This document shows, piece after piece, positions 1-6,723 of a stretch of DNA of 9,075 nucleotides. Source of the stretch: JASFEQ01 sp050124735 (GTDB lineage: Bacteria > Desulfobacterota > DSM-4660 > Desulfatiglandales > HGW-15); the NCBI GenBank assembly GCA_050124735.1, contig JASFEQ010000160.1, forward strand, positions 1 to 9,075, written 5' to 3'. The number at the start of each line of letters is the position of its first letter. The first letter of the stretch is position 1. The position numbers were made by a program, and so were the translations under genes. Below the pieces are notes generated by a model. That model worked only from the letters and a program-made list of their open reading frames with translations, did no database searches and was not told the DNA's origin.

Positions 1-295
1 CCAGGTCCTCGGGCTTGACCTTGCGCGCCTGGATGCAGGGTGAACAGACCATGAGTTTGCCTCCAGCCTCAAAGAAGGTCTCCTGCAGCTCCAAGAGAGG
101 CGGAAATCCTGCAGCATGCACGTGGTCTGCGTAGCCCTTTAAGGCCAGATAAACCCCGGTGACCTGTAGGATGATGCTCACATCCACATCCATGGCTAAG
201 GCCGCGCTTCCCATGACAAAGGGGATCGTGGCCTTGTCCGGACTCTCCTCAGCATGGGTGGCAATGATGACGAGTTTGTCAGGGTTGTCACTCAT
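1..295 (-). CDS. DsrE-like sulfur-relay family protein, N-terminal part (3' end outside window)
   Basis: The first 98 residues are visible; the gene runs off the left edge. The start ATG at 295 has an AAGGAG Shine-Dalgarno at 304-309, 8 nt upstream. The protein opens with a hydrophobic beta strand (KLVIIATHAEESPDKATIPF), followed by a helix rich in small residues (VMGSAALAMDVDVSIIL). Later come a GGKLMVCSPC segment and an IQAR tail. This is the DsrE/DsrF/TusD-like fold, in which a cysteine in the loop after the third strand can carry a persulfide. Here the candidate residues are the two Cys of the C-S-P-C motif, near residues 86 and 89. Relatives include sulfur-trafficking subunits and uncharacterised stand-alone proteins often named 'predicted peroxiredoxin'. 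No DsrF or DsrH partner lies upstream, so it may be a stand-alone member. The family call is fairly secure; the exact role is unknown. Confidence 0.75.
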   Translation of the reverse strand, partial: MSDNPDKLVIIATHAEESPDKATIPFVMGSAALAMDVDVSIILQVTGVYLALKGYADHVHAAGFPPLLELQETFFEAGGKLMVCSPCIQARKVKPEDL

Positions 296-577
296 ATTAG
301 ATTCTCCTTCCTATCTTGCGGGAACACTCCAGCCATCACTTAACAAGTGGCAATAGAGTATCGCTGGTTTTAAGTTAAGTTCAACTCATAGCATTACCAA
401 TACCTGGTGGGTCAAGTCAATGCTTTCCAAGTTCTTAGAATGTGAGAAGTGGTTTAATGGAAGGATTCAAATTGAATAGGGCTCTCTCAGCCATCTAATT
501 AAGGTATGCAGAGAACATGACAGCTCCGGCTGTTATCCCCAAAACTAAAAGTCGATTCACAACGCTACGATCCCTCA
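296..577. other. intergenic gap between LRR gene and DsrE-like gene
   Basis: This 282-bp AT-rich stretch has no convincing ORF. It holds the DsrE-like gene's Shine-Dalgarno and weak promoter candidate. It also holds a small hairpin at 517-536 (arms ACAGC/GCTGT around TCCG, extended by outer pairs). The hairpin lacks a T-tract on the minus strand, so it is not a clear intrinsic terminator for the LRR gene. I see no recognisable terminator downstream of that gene. Confidence 0.5.
357..384 (-). promoter_or_regulatory. weak candidate promoter for the DsrE-like gene
   Basis: On the minus strand a TTGAAC hexamer (379-384) lies 16 bp before GATACT (357-362), or 18 bp before TACTCT (355-360). This would give a leader of about 55 nt. 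The matches to sigma-70 consensus are moderate and were found by eye, so this is only the best candidate in the gap. Confidence 0.25.
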
Positions 578-1837
578 TCAACCAGTTCTTCGCCGATGAT
601 AATGATAGGGATCAACGATCCTGCATTTGGGTAGCGCCCTTCTTATGGAATTGATTTGCAGCTTAGGTATGTTTGTAGAATTTACCAGGTCCAGGTGTTT
701 CAAACCTTTAAGGCCAACAAGAGGAGAGAGATCCCTTAGCTCTTTTAGATTGGCAAGGCTCAATCTGGTAAGATTTGTCAATTCCGCAATTGGAGTGAGG
801 TCGCTAACACCTTGAGAGCCGTTCAGGCCAAGTGACTTGAGGTTTTTGAGATTGGCCAGTGCCGAAAGATCAGTCAGGTTTTGAGATCCAAAGAGTGTGA
901 GATGTTTTAATTGAGTAAGCTGCGATATGGGAGAAAAGTCCTCCACCGTGGTAAACGTTAGATACAAGTTCTGTAGTCCAGGCAATTCGGCTAAGGAGGA
1001 GATATCCCTCAGGTCTTTGGCCCCTGATATATAGAAGCTTTTGAGGTTTCTCAGTTGAGAGACCGGCGAAACATCGGTTATGAGCTTGCAATTTTGCAGG
1101 GCGAGGGACTGAAGGTTAGGCAAGTGGCGTACTAACTGGGTCAGCTGCTCATTCGTTACCATGGGTGGCATGGCGAGCTCAGTGAGAGAAGTGAGATGGA
1201 GTATAGGAGAAATGTCCTCTATGGATATGCACCTACTGGTTTTGAGCTTTCTTAGACCTTTTAGACCAGATAGGGGCGCAATACTCCGGATGTTTTTGCA
1301 TCCTTCCATATTGAGTTGTTCCAGGTGAGTCAGTTTAGAGAGAGGAGAGATATCCGTAATTTGCAGGCAGACAGGCATCCGCAGTATCTTAATATGGCCC
1401 TTTTTTTCTACCAGCTCTGTAAGCTCCGCGTTCGTCGCTGACCTTGGCAGCCTCAGTTTTGTAGTCATAGGCTGTTTACGCGAAACTTGCTGCTTGGGCT
1501 TAGAATCCTGGGGCTGTTTAGCCAGTGGTCTGATCTTCTCTTTGAACCTCTCTTTGATCTGTTCTTTTTTGGTGTTTATCACTCTCTCTATGTCTGAAGT
1601 TGTTGGCTTTTCGAAGAACGGTTTTATGTTCTTGATGAGAAAAAATGAAGAGACCACAAGGATAACTACTGCCACAGAGAAAACAATGATAGCCAAACGG
1701 TCACCCGATTTTGGCTTTGTGGTAAACCCTGAGTCAGATCCGGCATAGCCAACATTCACCTCTTTATCTCCTTCTTGGGCGTTCTCTGACCTTTTGCCCC
1801 TTTGCTCTAATTCTTCATGGCCCGGTTCACCCGCCAT
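578..1837 (-). CDS. membrane-anchored leucine-rich-repeat protein (419 aa)
   Basis: I choose the ATG at 1837 because GGAGG (1845-1849) lies 7 nt upstream; a TTG at 1864 in the same frame has no such signal. Residues 1-47 are polar and net acidic. Residues 48-68 (LAIIVFSV...SSFFLI) form one transmembrane helix with no signal-peptidase site visible. Residues 69-132 are a strongly basic linker. Residues 150-392 are leucine-rich repeats of about 23 residues with the pattern xLxxLxLxxxxxLxDISPLxxL. Repeats begin near residues 171, 194, 217, 241, 264, 287, 309, 332, 355 and 378. The DISPL/DLSPL signature resembles the internalin/SDS22-like class, which normally forms a curved protein-binding surface. 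A basic YHYHRRR tail ends the protein. The likely role is protein-protein recognition at the membrane; ligand and side of the membrane are unknown. It has its own promoter (1971-1999) and a hairpin in its leader. Confidence 0.85.
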   Translation of the reverse strand: MAGEPGHEELEQRGKRSENAQEGDKEVNVGYAGSDSGFTTKPKSGDRLAIIVFSVAVVILVVSSFFLIKNIKPFFEKPTTSDIERVINTKKEQIKERFKEKIRPLAKQPQDSKPKQQVSRKQPMTTKLRLPRSATNAELTELVEKKGHIKILRMPVCLQITDISPLSKLTHLEQLNMEGCKNIRSIAPLSGLKGLRKLKTSRCISIEDISPILHLTSLTELAMPPMVTNEQLTQLVRHLPNLQSLALQNCKLITDVSPVSQLRNLKSFYISGAKDLRDISSLAELPGLQNLYLTFTTVEDFSPISQLTQLKHLTLFGSQNLTDLSALANLKNLKSLGLNGSQGVSDLTPIAELTNLTRLSLANLKELRDLSPLVGLKGLKHLDLVNSTNIPKLQINSIRRALPKCRIVDPYHYHRRRTG

Positions 1838-1844
1838 TGCAAAA

Positions 1845-1849
1845 CCTCC
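1845..1849 (-). promoter_or_regulatory. Shine-Dalgarno that fixes the LRR start
   Basis: GGAGG on the minus strand with 7-nt spacing to the ATG at 1837. It lies inside the longer reading frame that begins at the TTG at 1864, which argues that the longer start is not used. Confidence 0.75.
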
Positions 1850-1862
1850 AATCTCCAAAATC

Positions 1863-1898
1863 AAAAAAGCTCATACAACATGAAAACCAGGTATGAGC
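1863..1898 (-). terminator. terminator-like hairpin in the LRR leader (possible attenuator)
   Basis: On the minus strand GCTCATAC (1891-1898) pairs perfectly with GTATGAGC (1869-1876) across a 14-nt loop, and six T (1863-1868) follow at once. The stem is 8 bp with moderate GC and the loop is long, so it is weaker than a textbook terminator. It lies downstream of the promoter at 1971-1999 and 13 nt before the GGAGG of the LRR gene. LRR transcripts starting at that promoter must pass through it. It could also serve as the terminator of the upstream Fe-S gene, whose stop is about 160 bp away. Confidence 0.5.
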
Positions 1899-1970
1899 CT
1901 CCATCGATTGACCAGGAGTTGTCTCAATATTTAGGCTATTTTTAAATTTGGTTTGTTTCAATCATAAGAA

Positions 1971-1999
1971 ATTATACCACAATCGGAGATCAATTTTAA
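1971..1999 (-). promoter_or_regulatory. sigma-70-type promoter with extended -10, upstream of the LRR gene
   Basis: On the minus strand TTAAAA (1994-1999) is a 4/6 match to the -35 box. It is followed by a 17-bp spacer and a perfect TATAAT (1971-1976), which is preceded by TGG, giving an extended -10 (TGnTATAAT). Transcription would start near 1964 and give a leader of about 125 nt before the LRR start codon. This is the best promoter seen in the window. It implies that the LRR gene is not only dependent on read-through from the Fe-S gene. Confidence 0.6.
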
Positions 2000-2004
2000 T
2001 GATC
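1988..2004. promoter_or_regulatory. inverted repeat over the -35 box (candidate operator)
   Basis: GATCA at 1988-1992 and TGATC at 2000-2004 form a 5-bp inverted repeat with a 7-bp centre that contains the -35 hexamer. A second, overlapping palindrome, AATGATCATT, spans 1998-2007. The position suits a dimeric repressor or activator, but the arms are short and AT-rich. Confidence 0.3.
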
Positions 2005-2056
2005 ATTCTCCTAACACGCATAAAGCCCAGCTTTTCTGAGCGTCTCATTCAGGATA

Positions 2057-3133
2057 TCATCCCTTGGGCATTAGATTCTTGCCTCGTTCCTGTGCGATAC
2101 GTATGTATGTCTCAGCACCGGATTTGGGAGGCATGTATTGTTGCTCATCCGGCTTCTTTACAAGCTCTAAGGCACCTGTTTCACAGGTGGTCACGCACAG
2201 GCCGCAACCGATGCATCGATCCAAATTGACCACTGCGGTGTCGTCAACAATTTGGATGGCGTCCATCTGACATCTCTCCAGACATGTTTCGCATGCCGTA
2301 CATTCTTCTGCGTCCACTTCCGCAAAGTAGTTGCTCTGGACTGCGGCGGCCGGCACGGGCTGTTTTTTCAACGACCTGAGCATACCGCAGCAGTCACCAC
2401 AGCAACTGCACATGCCGCCCACCTTCTGTGAATTGAAGGGCTGCATGACCAGACCCACTTCTTCATTGCGTCTCACAATCTCGCGGGCCTCTTCCCTATC
2501 AATATAGCGGCCCATGCCGTTCTCCACATAATAATGCGCATGCGAGCCAAACATGAAACATGTTTCCACCGGTTTATCGCAACCCTTGTCAGCGTGCTTC
2601 ATCCAGGTCCTACAGATACACGGGACAATAGCCATAGCCTCCTGGCTTTCCAAAATCTTTAGAACATCTTCATAGGGAGCAATCGGCCATTTGACGGCCA
2701 CTTCCCGATTCACGGGAATGGTCCGCATCACAGGGGTTTTGAATGCCTGGACAGTTTTTCCCAATGCTGTCTCAAAATATTCATTCATATCGAGGGCCAG
2801 CTCACGATCCATTCTATTTATTTGAAACTCAAAAATGCCCACGATATAAGGTACTGCGGCATAACGCACCGTCTCGTCTTTTCGCACTCGGAAGAGCAGC
2901 CCCTTCTTTGCCATCCTTTCCATCATCGCCGCCGTCTCCTCCGGATCACGCTCCAGTCTCTCAGCCACGTCTGCCGGGATCTCGGGAAGCGGGGCGAGCC
3001 GTAAAAAAAACTCGGCTTCCTCCTCCGTGAACAACTGTTTTAGTATCCGAATCTCTGCTCTGCTTTCTGTGGCAGGGTATCCTGTAGCAAGATCGTCCAG
3101 CTTTTGCCTCAACCTTTCGTATACATTTCCCAT
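2057..3133 (-). CDS. winged-helix-like/Fe-S protein with C-terminal 2[4Fe-4S] ferredoxin domain (358 aa)
   Basis: The start ATG at 3133 has a strong GGGGAGGAG (3139-3147), and the gene begins 21 bp after the cyclase stop, so the two are probably one operon. Residues about 25-105 are alpha-helical and end in a helix plus strand pair (MMERMAKKGLLFRVRKD...VRYAAVPY), resembling a winged-helix domain. Residues 172-192 carry C-I-C-R, then C185 and C192. Residues 242-249 read C-S-C-C-G-D-C-C. The C-terminal domain has two cluster motifs: C278, C281, C284, C288 and C307, C310, C313, C317. The usual Pro after the last Cys of each motif is replaced by Gln or Glu. The nine upstream cysteines could hold a further cluster or other metal site. 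No signal peptide or membrane segment is seen, so it should be cytoplasmic. Electron transfer or redox sensing is inferred; I do not know a characterised member. Confidence 0.85.
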   Translation of the reverse strand: MGNVYERLRQKLDDLATGYPATESRAEIRILKQLFTEEEAEFFLRLAPLPEIPADVAERLERDPEETAAMMERMAKKGLLFRVRKDETVRYAAVPYIVGIFEFQINRMDRELALDMNEYFETALGKTVQAFKTPVMRTIPVNREVAVKWPIAPYEDVLKILESQEAMAIVPCICRTWMKHADKGCDKPVETCFMFGSHAHYYVENGMGRYIDREEAREIVRRNEEVGLVMQPFNSQKVGGMCSCCGDCCGMLRSLKKQPVPAAAVQSNYFAEVDAEECTACETCLERCQMDAIQIVDDTAVVNLDRCIGCGLCVTTCETGALELVKKPDEQQYMPPKSGAETYIRIAQERGKNLMPKG

Positions 3134-3138
3134 AGGTT

Positions 3139-3147
3139 CTCCTCCCC
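3139..3147 (-). promoter_or_regulatory. strong Shine-Dalgarno of the Fe-S gene
   Basis: GGGGAGGAG on the minus strand, 5 nt (AGGAG) or 7 nt (GGAGG) before the ATG. It occupies much of the 21-bp gap after the cyclase stop, so a promoter is unlikely there and the Fe-S gene should be translated from the cyclase mRNA. Confidence 0.7.
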
Positions 3148-3154
3148 TTAGTAA

Positions 3155-6100
3155 TCAACCTCTTGCTTTTGAAAGGATTTCTTGTATTGGATCCGCACGA
3201 AAAAACCCTTCTCGAAGTTCCCGATCTGATAACCCCCTTGCTGTATTTTGAATTATCTCCGCAGCAGCACCCCACTGCTCCCGCTCTTCGCTGTATCGTC
3301 CCAGTTTGTTATAGGCCGATGCAAGAGACACATGAGCCTGCCATAGCTGGCGGGGATTTCCCACCTTTATAAGAATAGATATTGCTTCTCCCAGATTTGC
3401 AATTGCGTTTTCAGGCGCATTGCCTCTTATCTGGATCTCACCCAGCAGTCGCAAGAAACATCCTTCTCTCTTCTTGGTGTTTTGTGTTCGTGCCTTTTCA
3501 AGGCCGTCCTGGACAAGGGCCTTTGCTGTAGTGAGGTCATTGTTGCGTAAAAGAAGTTCGGCAGCCAGATAATTCATTCGTGTTTCCCATCGGTATCGGA
3601 ACAAATCATAATCTTTACTTCTCGACTCCTCCTTAAAAGACTCCATCCGATCCCAGGCGGCCTCCAGTTTCCCCTGATCGAAGAGATTCTCCATTAAATT
3701 GACATTTGCCTGGGCGAGCAACTCTGCGTATAGGTGGCGTCCAAGGGGATGTTTCTCCATCTGCCGCCGAGCAATCTCCTCGCTTTTCAGATTAAGCTTC
3801 CACGCACGTTGGGGCTGATGAATCTCTCCGTAAGCATAACCGAGCGTATTGTGAAAAGATGCCAGACGAAAGAAAGCCCCGAACTTTTCAAAGATATCCA
3901 TCCCATTTTTCAAAAGTAGGATGCTATCCTCAATCCTCCCCATTTCCGCTAGAGCAGTTCCCCTCACGAGGGCCATGTTCATGAGAGGGATCAAAGAATA
4001 ACTTCTATGCAGTGACTCAAACATCCCCTCTGTCAACTCAACGGTCTTCTTGGGATTGCCAAGCACTCTCTCCACGAATGATCGCGTTATTCGCGCCGTG
4101 AAGATTGGCAAGGTCTTCCCTGTCTCCATGGCTATGCGCTCTGCGTTTAGTGCCATCTGAATTGCCTTTTGTGGGTCACCGTAAACGGTTGTACAGTGGC
4201 CCATATTCGATAGCGTTACACTTTCAAATGCCTTATCCTCCTTTTCTCTAGCCCAAGTGATAGCTTCTCTCAAGGTGTTTTCAGCTTCAACCCTTACAGG
4301 CCACATATACATCATAGAGGTCAGCCCCAATAGGCCTTTTCTTTCCTGATCAAGTATCCCCTCCCTTTGACTGATCTCAATGACCTTTTTGTATCCTTCT
4401 GCTGCCGTGTCAATGTCCCCGATGCCCAAACCAGCTCTCGCCCGCCCTCGGTGAAGTCTTACATCCTTTTCCGGATCCAGTTGAATGCGCCCGCTCTTTG
4501 TGAGCTCAAGCGCCTTCTGAAAGAACTCGCTTGCAGCCTGTACGGCATTATGTTTATTAGACTTCTCGCCAGCGAGTATTAAGTAATCAACTGCTTTCTC
4601 CGCATTTCCGCTTCGCTCGTAGTGATGGGCAATCATCTCGTAGTGTTCTTCAAGTCGGTCCGCATAGAGTTCCTCGATGGTTCGGGCGATGCGCCGGTGG
4701 ATCTTTTGGTGTTTCTGCTTGAGCAGACTATCATAGGCCACCTCCTGAGTGAGGGCATGTTTGAAAATATACGTTGAGTGAGGATATATCCCTCTCTCAA
4801 AGAGAAGCTCGGAATCTTTCAAAACAGAAAGGCGGGACAGTAATTCCCGTTCTGGAACATCTGTCATCGCTTTTATTAACTCATAGCTAAACTCCCGTTC
4901 TATGACAGACCCAGTCTGAAGTACGTCTTTAGCACCTTCGGGAAGGGAGTCAATCCGGGCCATGATGAGATCCTGGATTGTGGCGGGAACAGTGATATCC
5001 TGGATGCCCTTTGCCAGGTGACATTTGCCGTCACTTCTCTCAATAATATTTAAATCCTTTAAGGATCTTATAAATTCTTCGATGAAAAAGGGAATCCCTT
5101 CGGTCTTCTCCAGAATAAAGTCTTCCAGATCCCTGTCCATGTCTTCTGTGTTCAATAGGTAAGTCGCCATGGCCAGGCTCTCTCTATTGGAAAACCGATT
5201 TAGATTGACCTGACTGTGATAGGACCTACCGCCCCAGGTATGCACAAATTCGGGCCGAAAGGTAAAGATCATAAACACCCTTGCCCCGGAGATGTTTTCT
5301 AATAGATACCTCAGAACATCCTCTGAACTCTCATCTATCCAGTGCAAATCCTCAAAGGCCATGATCAGGGGCCGTGCCTGTGAACCTTTTAGGCTGATTC
5401 GCTTTATTGCCTCAAGAATGTGGCCTTTTCTTCCCTCTGGGGTTATGGAGGCCTGCGCTTTGCCGCTATCTTTCACAGAGAAGAGTTCCAGAATGTATGG
5501 ACGTGTAGATTCCTCCTCTACCTCCAAGGTCATTAGTCCCCTTTTTACTTTTTCCCTGATCGCAGAGTCCTCGTCATCCTCCCGGACATGGAAGTTGGAC
5601 TTCAGGATATCTATGACCGGATGGTAAGGTGTTCCTCTGCTATAAGAGAGGCATTTGCCCTCCAGAAAGGTGACATTTTCGTTGGATACAGCCTTTCTGA
5701 ACTCATATAATAATCTGGACTTTCCAACGCCAGCCTCTGCAGTTATGGAAAATGCCTGTCCCCGGCCTTGCTTGGCGCGCTCGAAACCATCGAGCAAAAG
5801 CTCAAGCTCTCTTTCTCTCCCCACAAAAGGTGTAAGCCCCCGCTCGGCACTCACATCAAACCTTGTCCTTCGGGTGCTTGGAGCGATCACCCGGTATACG
5901 CTGACCGGCTCTTTCTTGCCCTTGATCTCCTTTTCCCCCAAGGCCTCGAATTGGAACAGCCCCTCCGTCAACCCAAATGTCTCCTGAGTCACATGGGTGG
6001 CCCCGGGCTCTGCCAACCCTTCTATCCTTGAAGCCAGGTTGACCGTGTCACCCACGGCCTTGAATTCTACCCGGAGGTTGTTGCCAAGGGTGCCCACGAC

Positions 6101-6709
6101 CACCGGACCCGTGTGTATGCCGATTCGCATTTTGAGGGGCGGGATGCCTTCTCTTTCTTGTCTGAGTTGGTCGCTGAACCTGGACATCTCCCGGTGAACC
6201 GCCATGGCTGAGCGAATAGCCCGCTGGGGGGCATCTTCTAAGGCAATGGGTGCTCCAAAAAGGGCCATAATCCCATCACCCGTCATCTCGTTGACCGTGC
6301 CCTCATAGTCATGCACCCTGTGAATCAGGAGCTCATAGACCTGGTCCATGATACCGTAGGCTTCCTCAGGACCGAGTCTTTCAGTGAGAGGCGTGAACCC
6401 TTCCAGGTCGCAAAACATCACCGTGACCTGCTTGCGCTCACCCTCGATTTTTTCCCTTTGTGAGAGGATTTTTTCAGTAAGACCTTTAGGAAGATACCGT
6501 TGAATTTTGTCTATTTTCTCTTCAAAGGAGAGTTCTTTACTGGATGGTTCGGAGGGAACAACTAAGTCCTGACCACACTCGCCACAGAACTTAAACTGAG
6601 GTGGATTTGAGAAGTTGCATTTGGGGCAAATCAACTCTAACTTAGCACCACATTCCCCACAGAATTTCATTCCTTCAGGATTCTCAACTTGGCAGTTTAG
6701 GCATTTCAT
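3155..6709 (-). CDS. double zinc ribbon - class III nucleotide cyclase - AAA/STAND ATPase - TPR protein (1184 aa)
   Basis: Two zinc ribbons open the protein (C3/C6/C17/C20 and C28/C31/C42/C45). A helix (IQRYLPKGLTEKIL, about 69-82) leads to a class III cyclase domain at about 93-275. Metal-binding aspartates are D101 (FCDLEGFT) and D145 (TGDGIMALFG); N224 and R228 of GDTVNLASR are the transition-state residues. The substrate-specifying positions are E141 and K217, unlike classical adenylate (Lys/Asp or Thr) or guanylate (Glu/Cys) cyclases. An ATPase of the AAA_16 type follows: FVGRE at 295-299, Walker A AEAGVGKS at 324-331 (first Gly is Ala), Walker B-like FEDLHWIDE at 452-460, and FRPE at 484-487. 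Residues from about 685 to the end are TPR-like helices. Proteins of this build are large soluble signalling ATPases that make a cyclic nucleotide, usually cAMP. GGAGAGG (6717-6723) lies 7 nt before the ATG. The Fe-S gene follows 21 bp downstream. Confidence 0.9.
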   Translation of the reverse strand: MKCLNCQVENPEGMKFCGECGAKLELICPKCNFSNPPQFKFCGECGQDLVVPSEPSSKELSFEEKIDKIQRYLPKGLTEKILSQREKIEGERKQVTVMFCDLEGFTPLTERLGPEEAYGIMDQVYELLIHRVHDYEGTVNEMTGDGIMALFGAPIALEDAPQRAIRSAMAVHREMSRFSDQLRQEREGIPPLKMRIGIHTGPVVVGTLGNNLRVEFKAVGDTVNLASRIEGLAEPGATHVTQETFGLTEGLFQFEALGEKEIKGKKEPVSVYRVIAPSTRRTRFDVSAERGLTPFVGRERELELLLDGFERAKQGRGQAFSITAEAGVGKSRLLYEFRKAVSNENVTFLEGKCLSYSRGTPYHPVIDILKSNFHVREDDEDSAIREKVKRGLMTLEVEEESTRPYILELFSVKDSGKAQASITPEGRKGHILEAIKRISLKGSQARPLIMAFEDLHWIDESSEDVLRYLLENISGARVFMIFTFRPEFVHTWGGRSYHSQVNLNRFSNRESLAMATYLLNTEDMDRDLEDFILEKTEGIPFFIEEFIRSLKDLNIIERSDGKCHLAKGIQDITVPATIQDLIMARIDSLPEGAKDVLQTGSVIEREFSYELIKAMTDVPERELLSRLSVLKDSELLFERGIYPHSTYIFKHALTQEVAYDSLLKQKHQKIHRRIARTIEELYADRLEEHYEMIAHHYERSGNAEKAVDYLILAGEKSNKHNAVQAASEFFQKALELTKSGRIQLDPEKDVRLHRGRARAGLGIGDIDTAAEGYKKVIEISQREGILDQERKGLLGLTSMMYMWPVRVEAENTLREAITWAREKEDKAFESVTLSNMGHCTTVYGDPQKAIQMALNAERIAMETGKTLPIFTARITRSFVERVLGNPKKTVELTEGMFESLHRSYSLIPLMNMALVRGTALAEMGRIEDSILLLKNGMDIFEKFGAFFRLASFHNTLGYAYGEIHQPQRAWKLNLKSEEIARRQMEKHPLGRHLYAELLAQANVNLMENLFDQGKLEAAWDRMESFKEESRSKDYDLFRYRWETRMNYLAAELLLRNNDLTTAKALVQDGLEKARTQNTKKREGCFLRLLGEIQIRGNAPENAIANLGEAISILIKVGNPRQLWQAHVSLASAYNKLGRYSEEREQWGAAAEIIQNTARGLSDRELREGFFRADPIQEILSKARG
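4556..4771 (-). repeat. paralogous block, copy 1 (in cyclase gene)
   Basis: This encodes the 72-residue block from YIFKHALTQ to LAGEKSN, which is 62/72 identical in protein to the block at 8259-8474. DNA is also close, including an identical 17-base run (tcgtagtgttcttcaag) and the 13-base run aggccacctcctg. The two copies are direct repeats about 3.7 kb apart, so they could support recombination. Confidence 0.8.
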
Positions 6710-6723
6710 TTTTGTACCTCTCC

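Noticed and set aside
517..536. Hairpin ACAGC-tccg-GCTGT after the LRR gene as a terminator
   Set aside because: Short stem with an internal mismatch on the minus strand and no T-tract after it.
1838..1864. Nine-residue N-terminal extension of the LRR protein from a TTG at 1864
   Set aside because: No Shine-Dalgarno before the TTG; the frame there contains the GGAGG that serves the ATG at 1837, and the T6 of the leader hairpin lies just upstream.
1827..1904. 25-codon minus-strand ORF in the LRR leader, overlapping the hairpin and the LRR start
   Set aside because: No ribosome-binding site before its ATG, and its composition (Cys/Phe/Trp-rich) looks like chance translation of the hairpin and SD.
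2022..2034. Small hairpin AAAGC-cca-GCTTT downstream of the Fe-S gene
   Set aside because: Only 5 bp with no T-tract on the minus strand; not a credible terminator.
1948..2229. Plus-strand 93-codon ORF across the Fe-S gene end and the promoter region
   Set aside because: No ribosome-binding site, no recognisable protein features, and it overlaps the well-supported Fe-S gene on the other strand.
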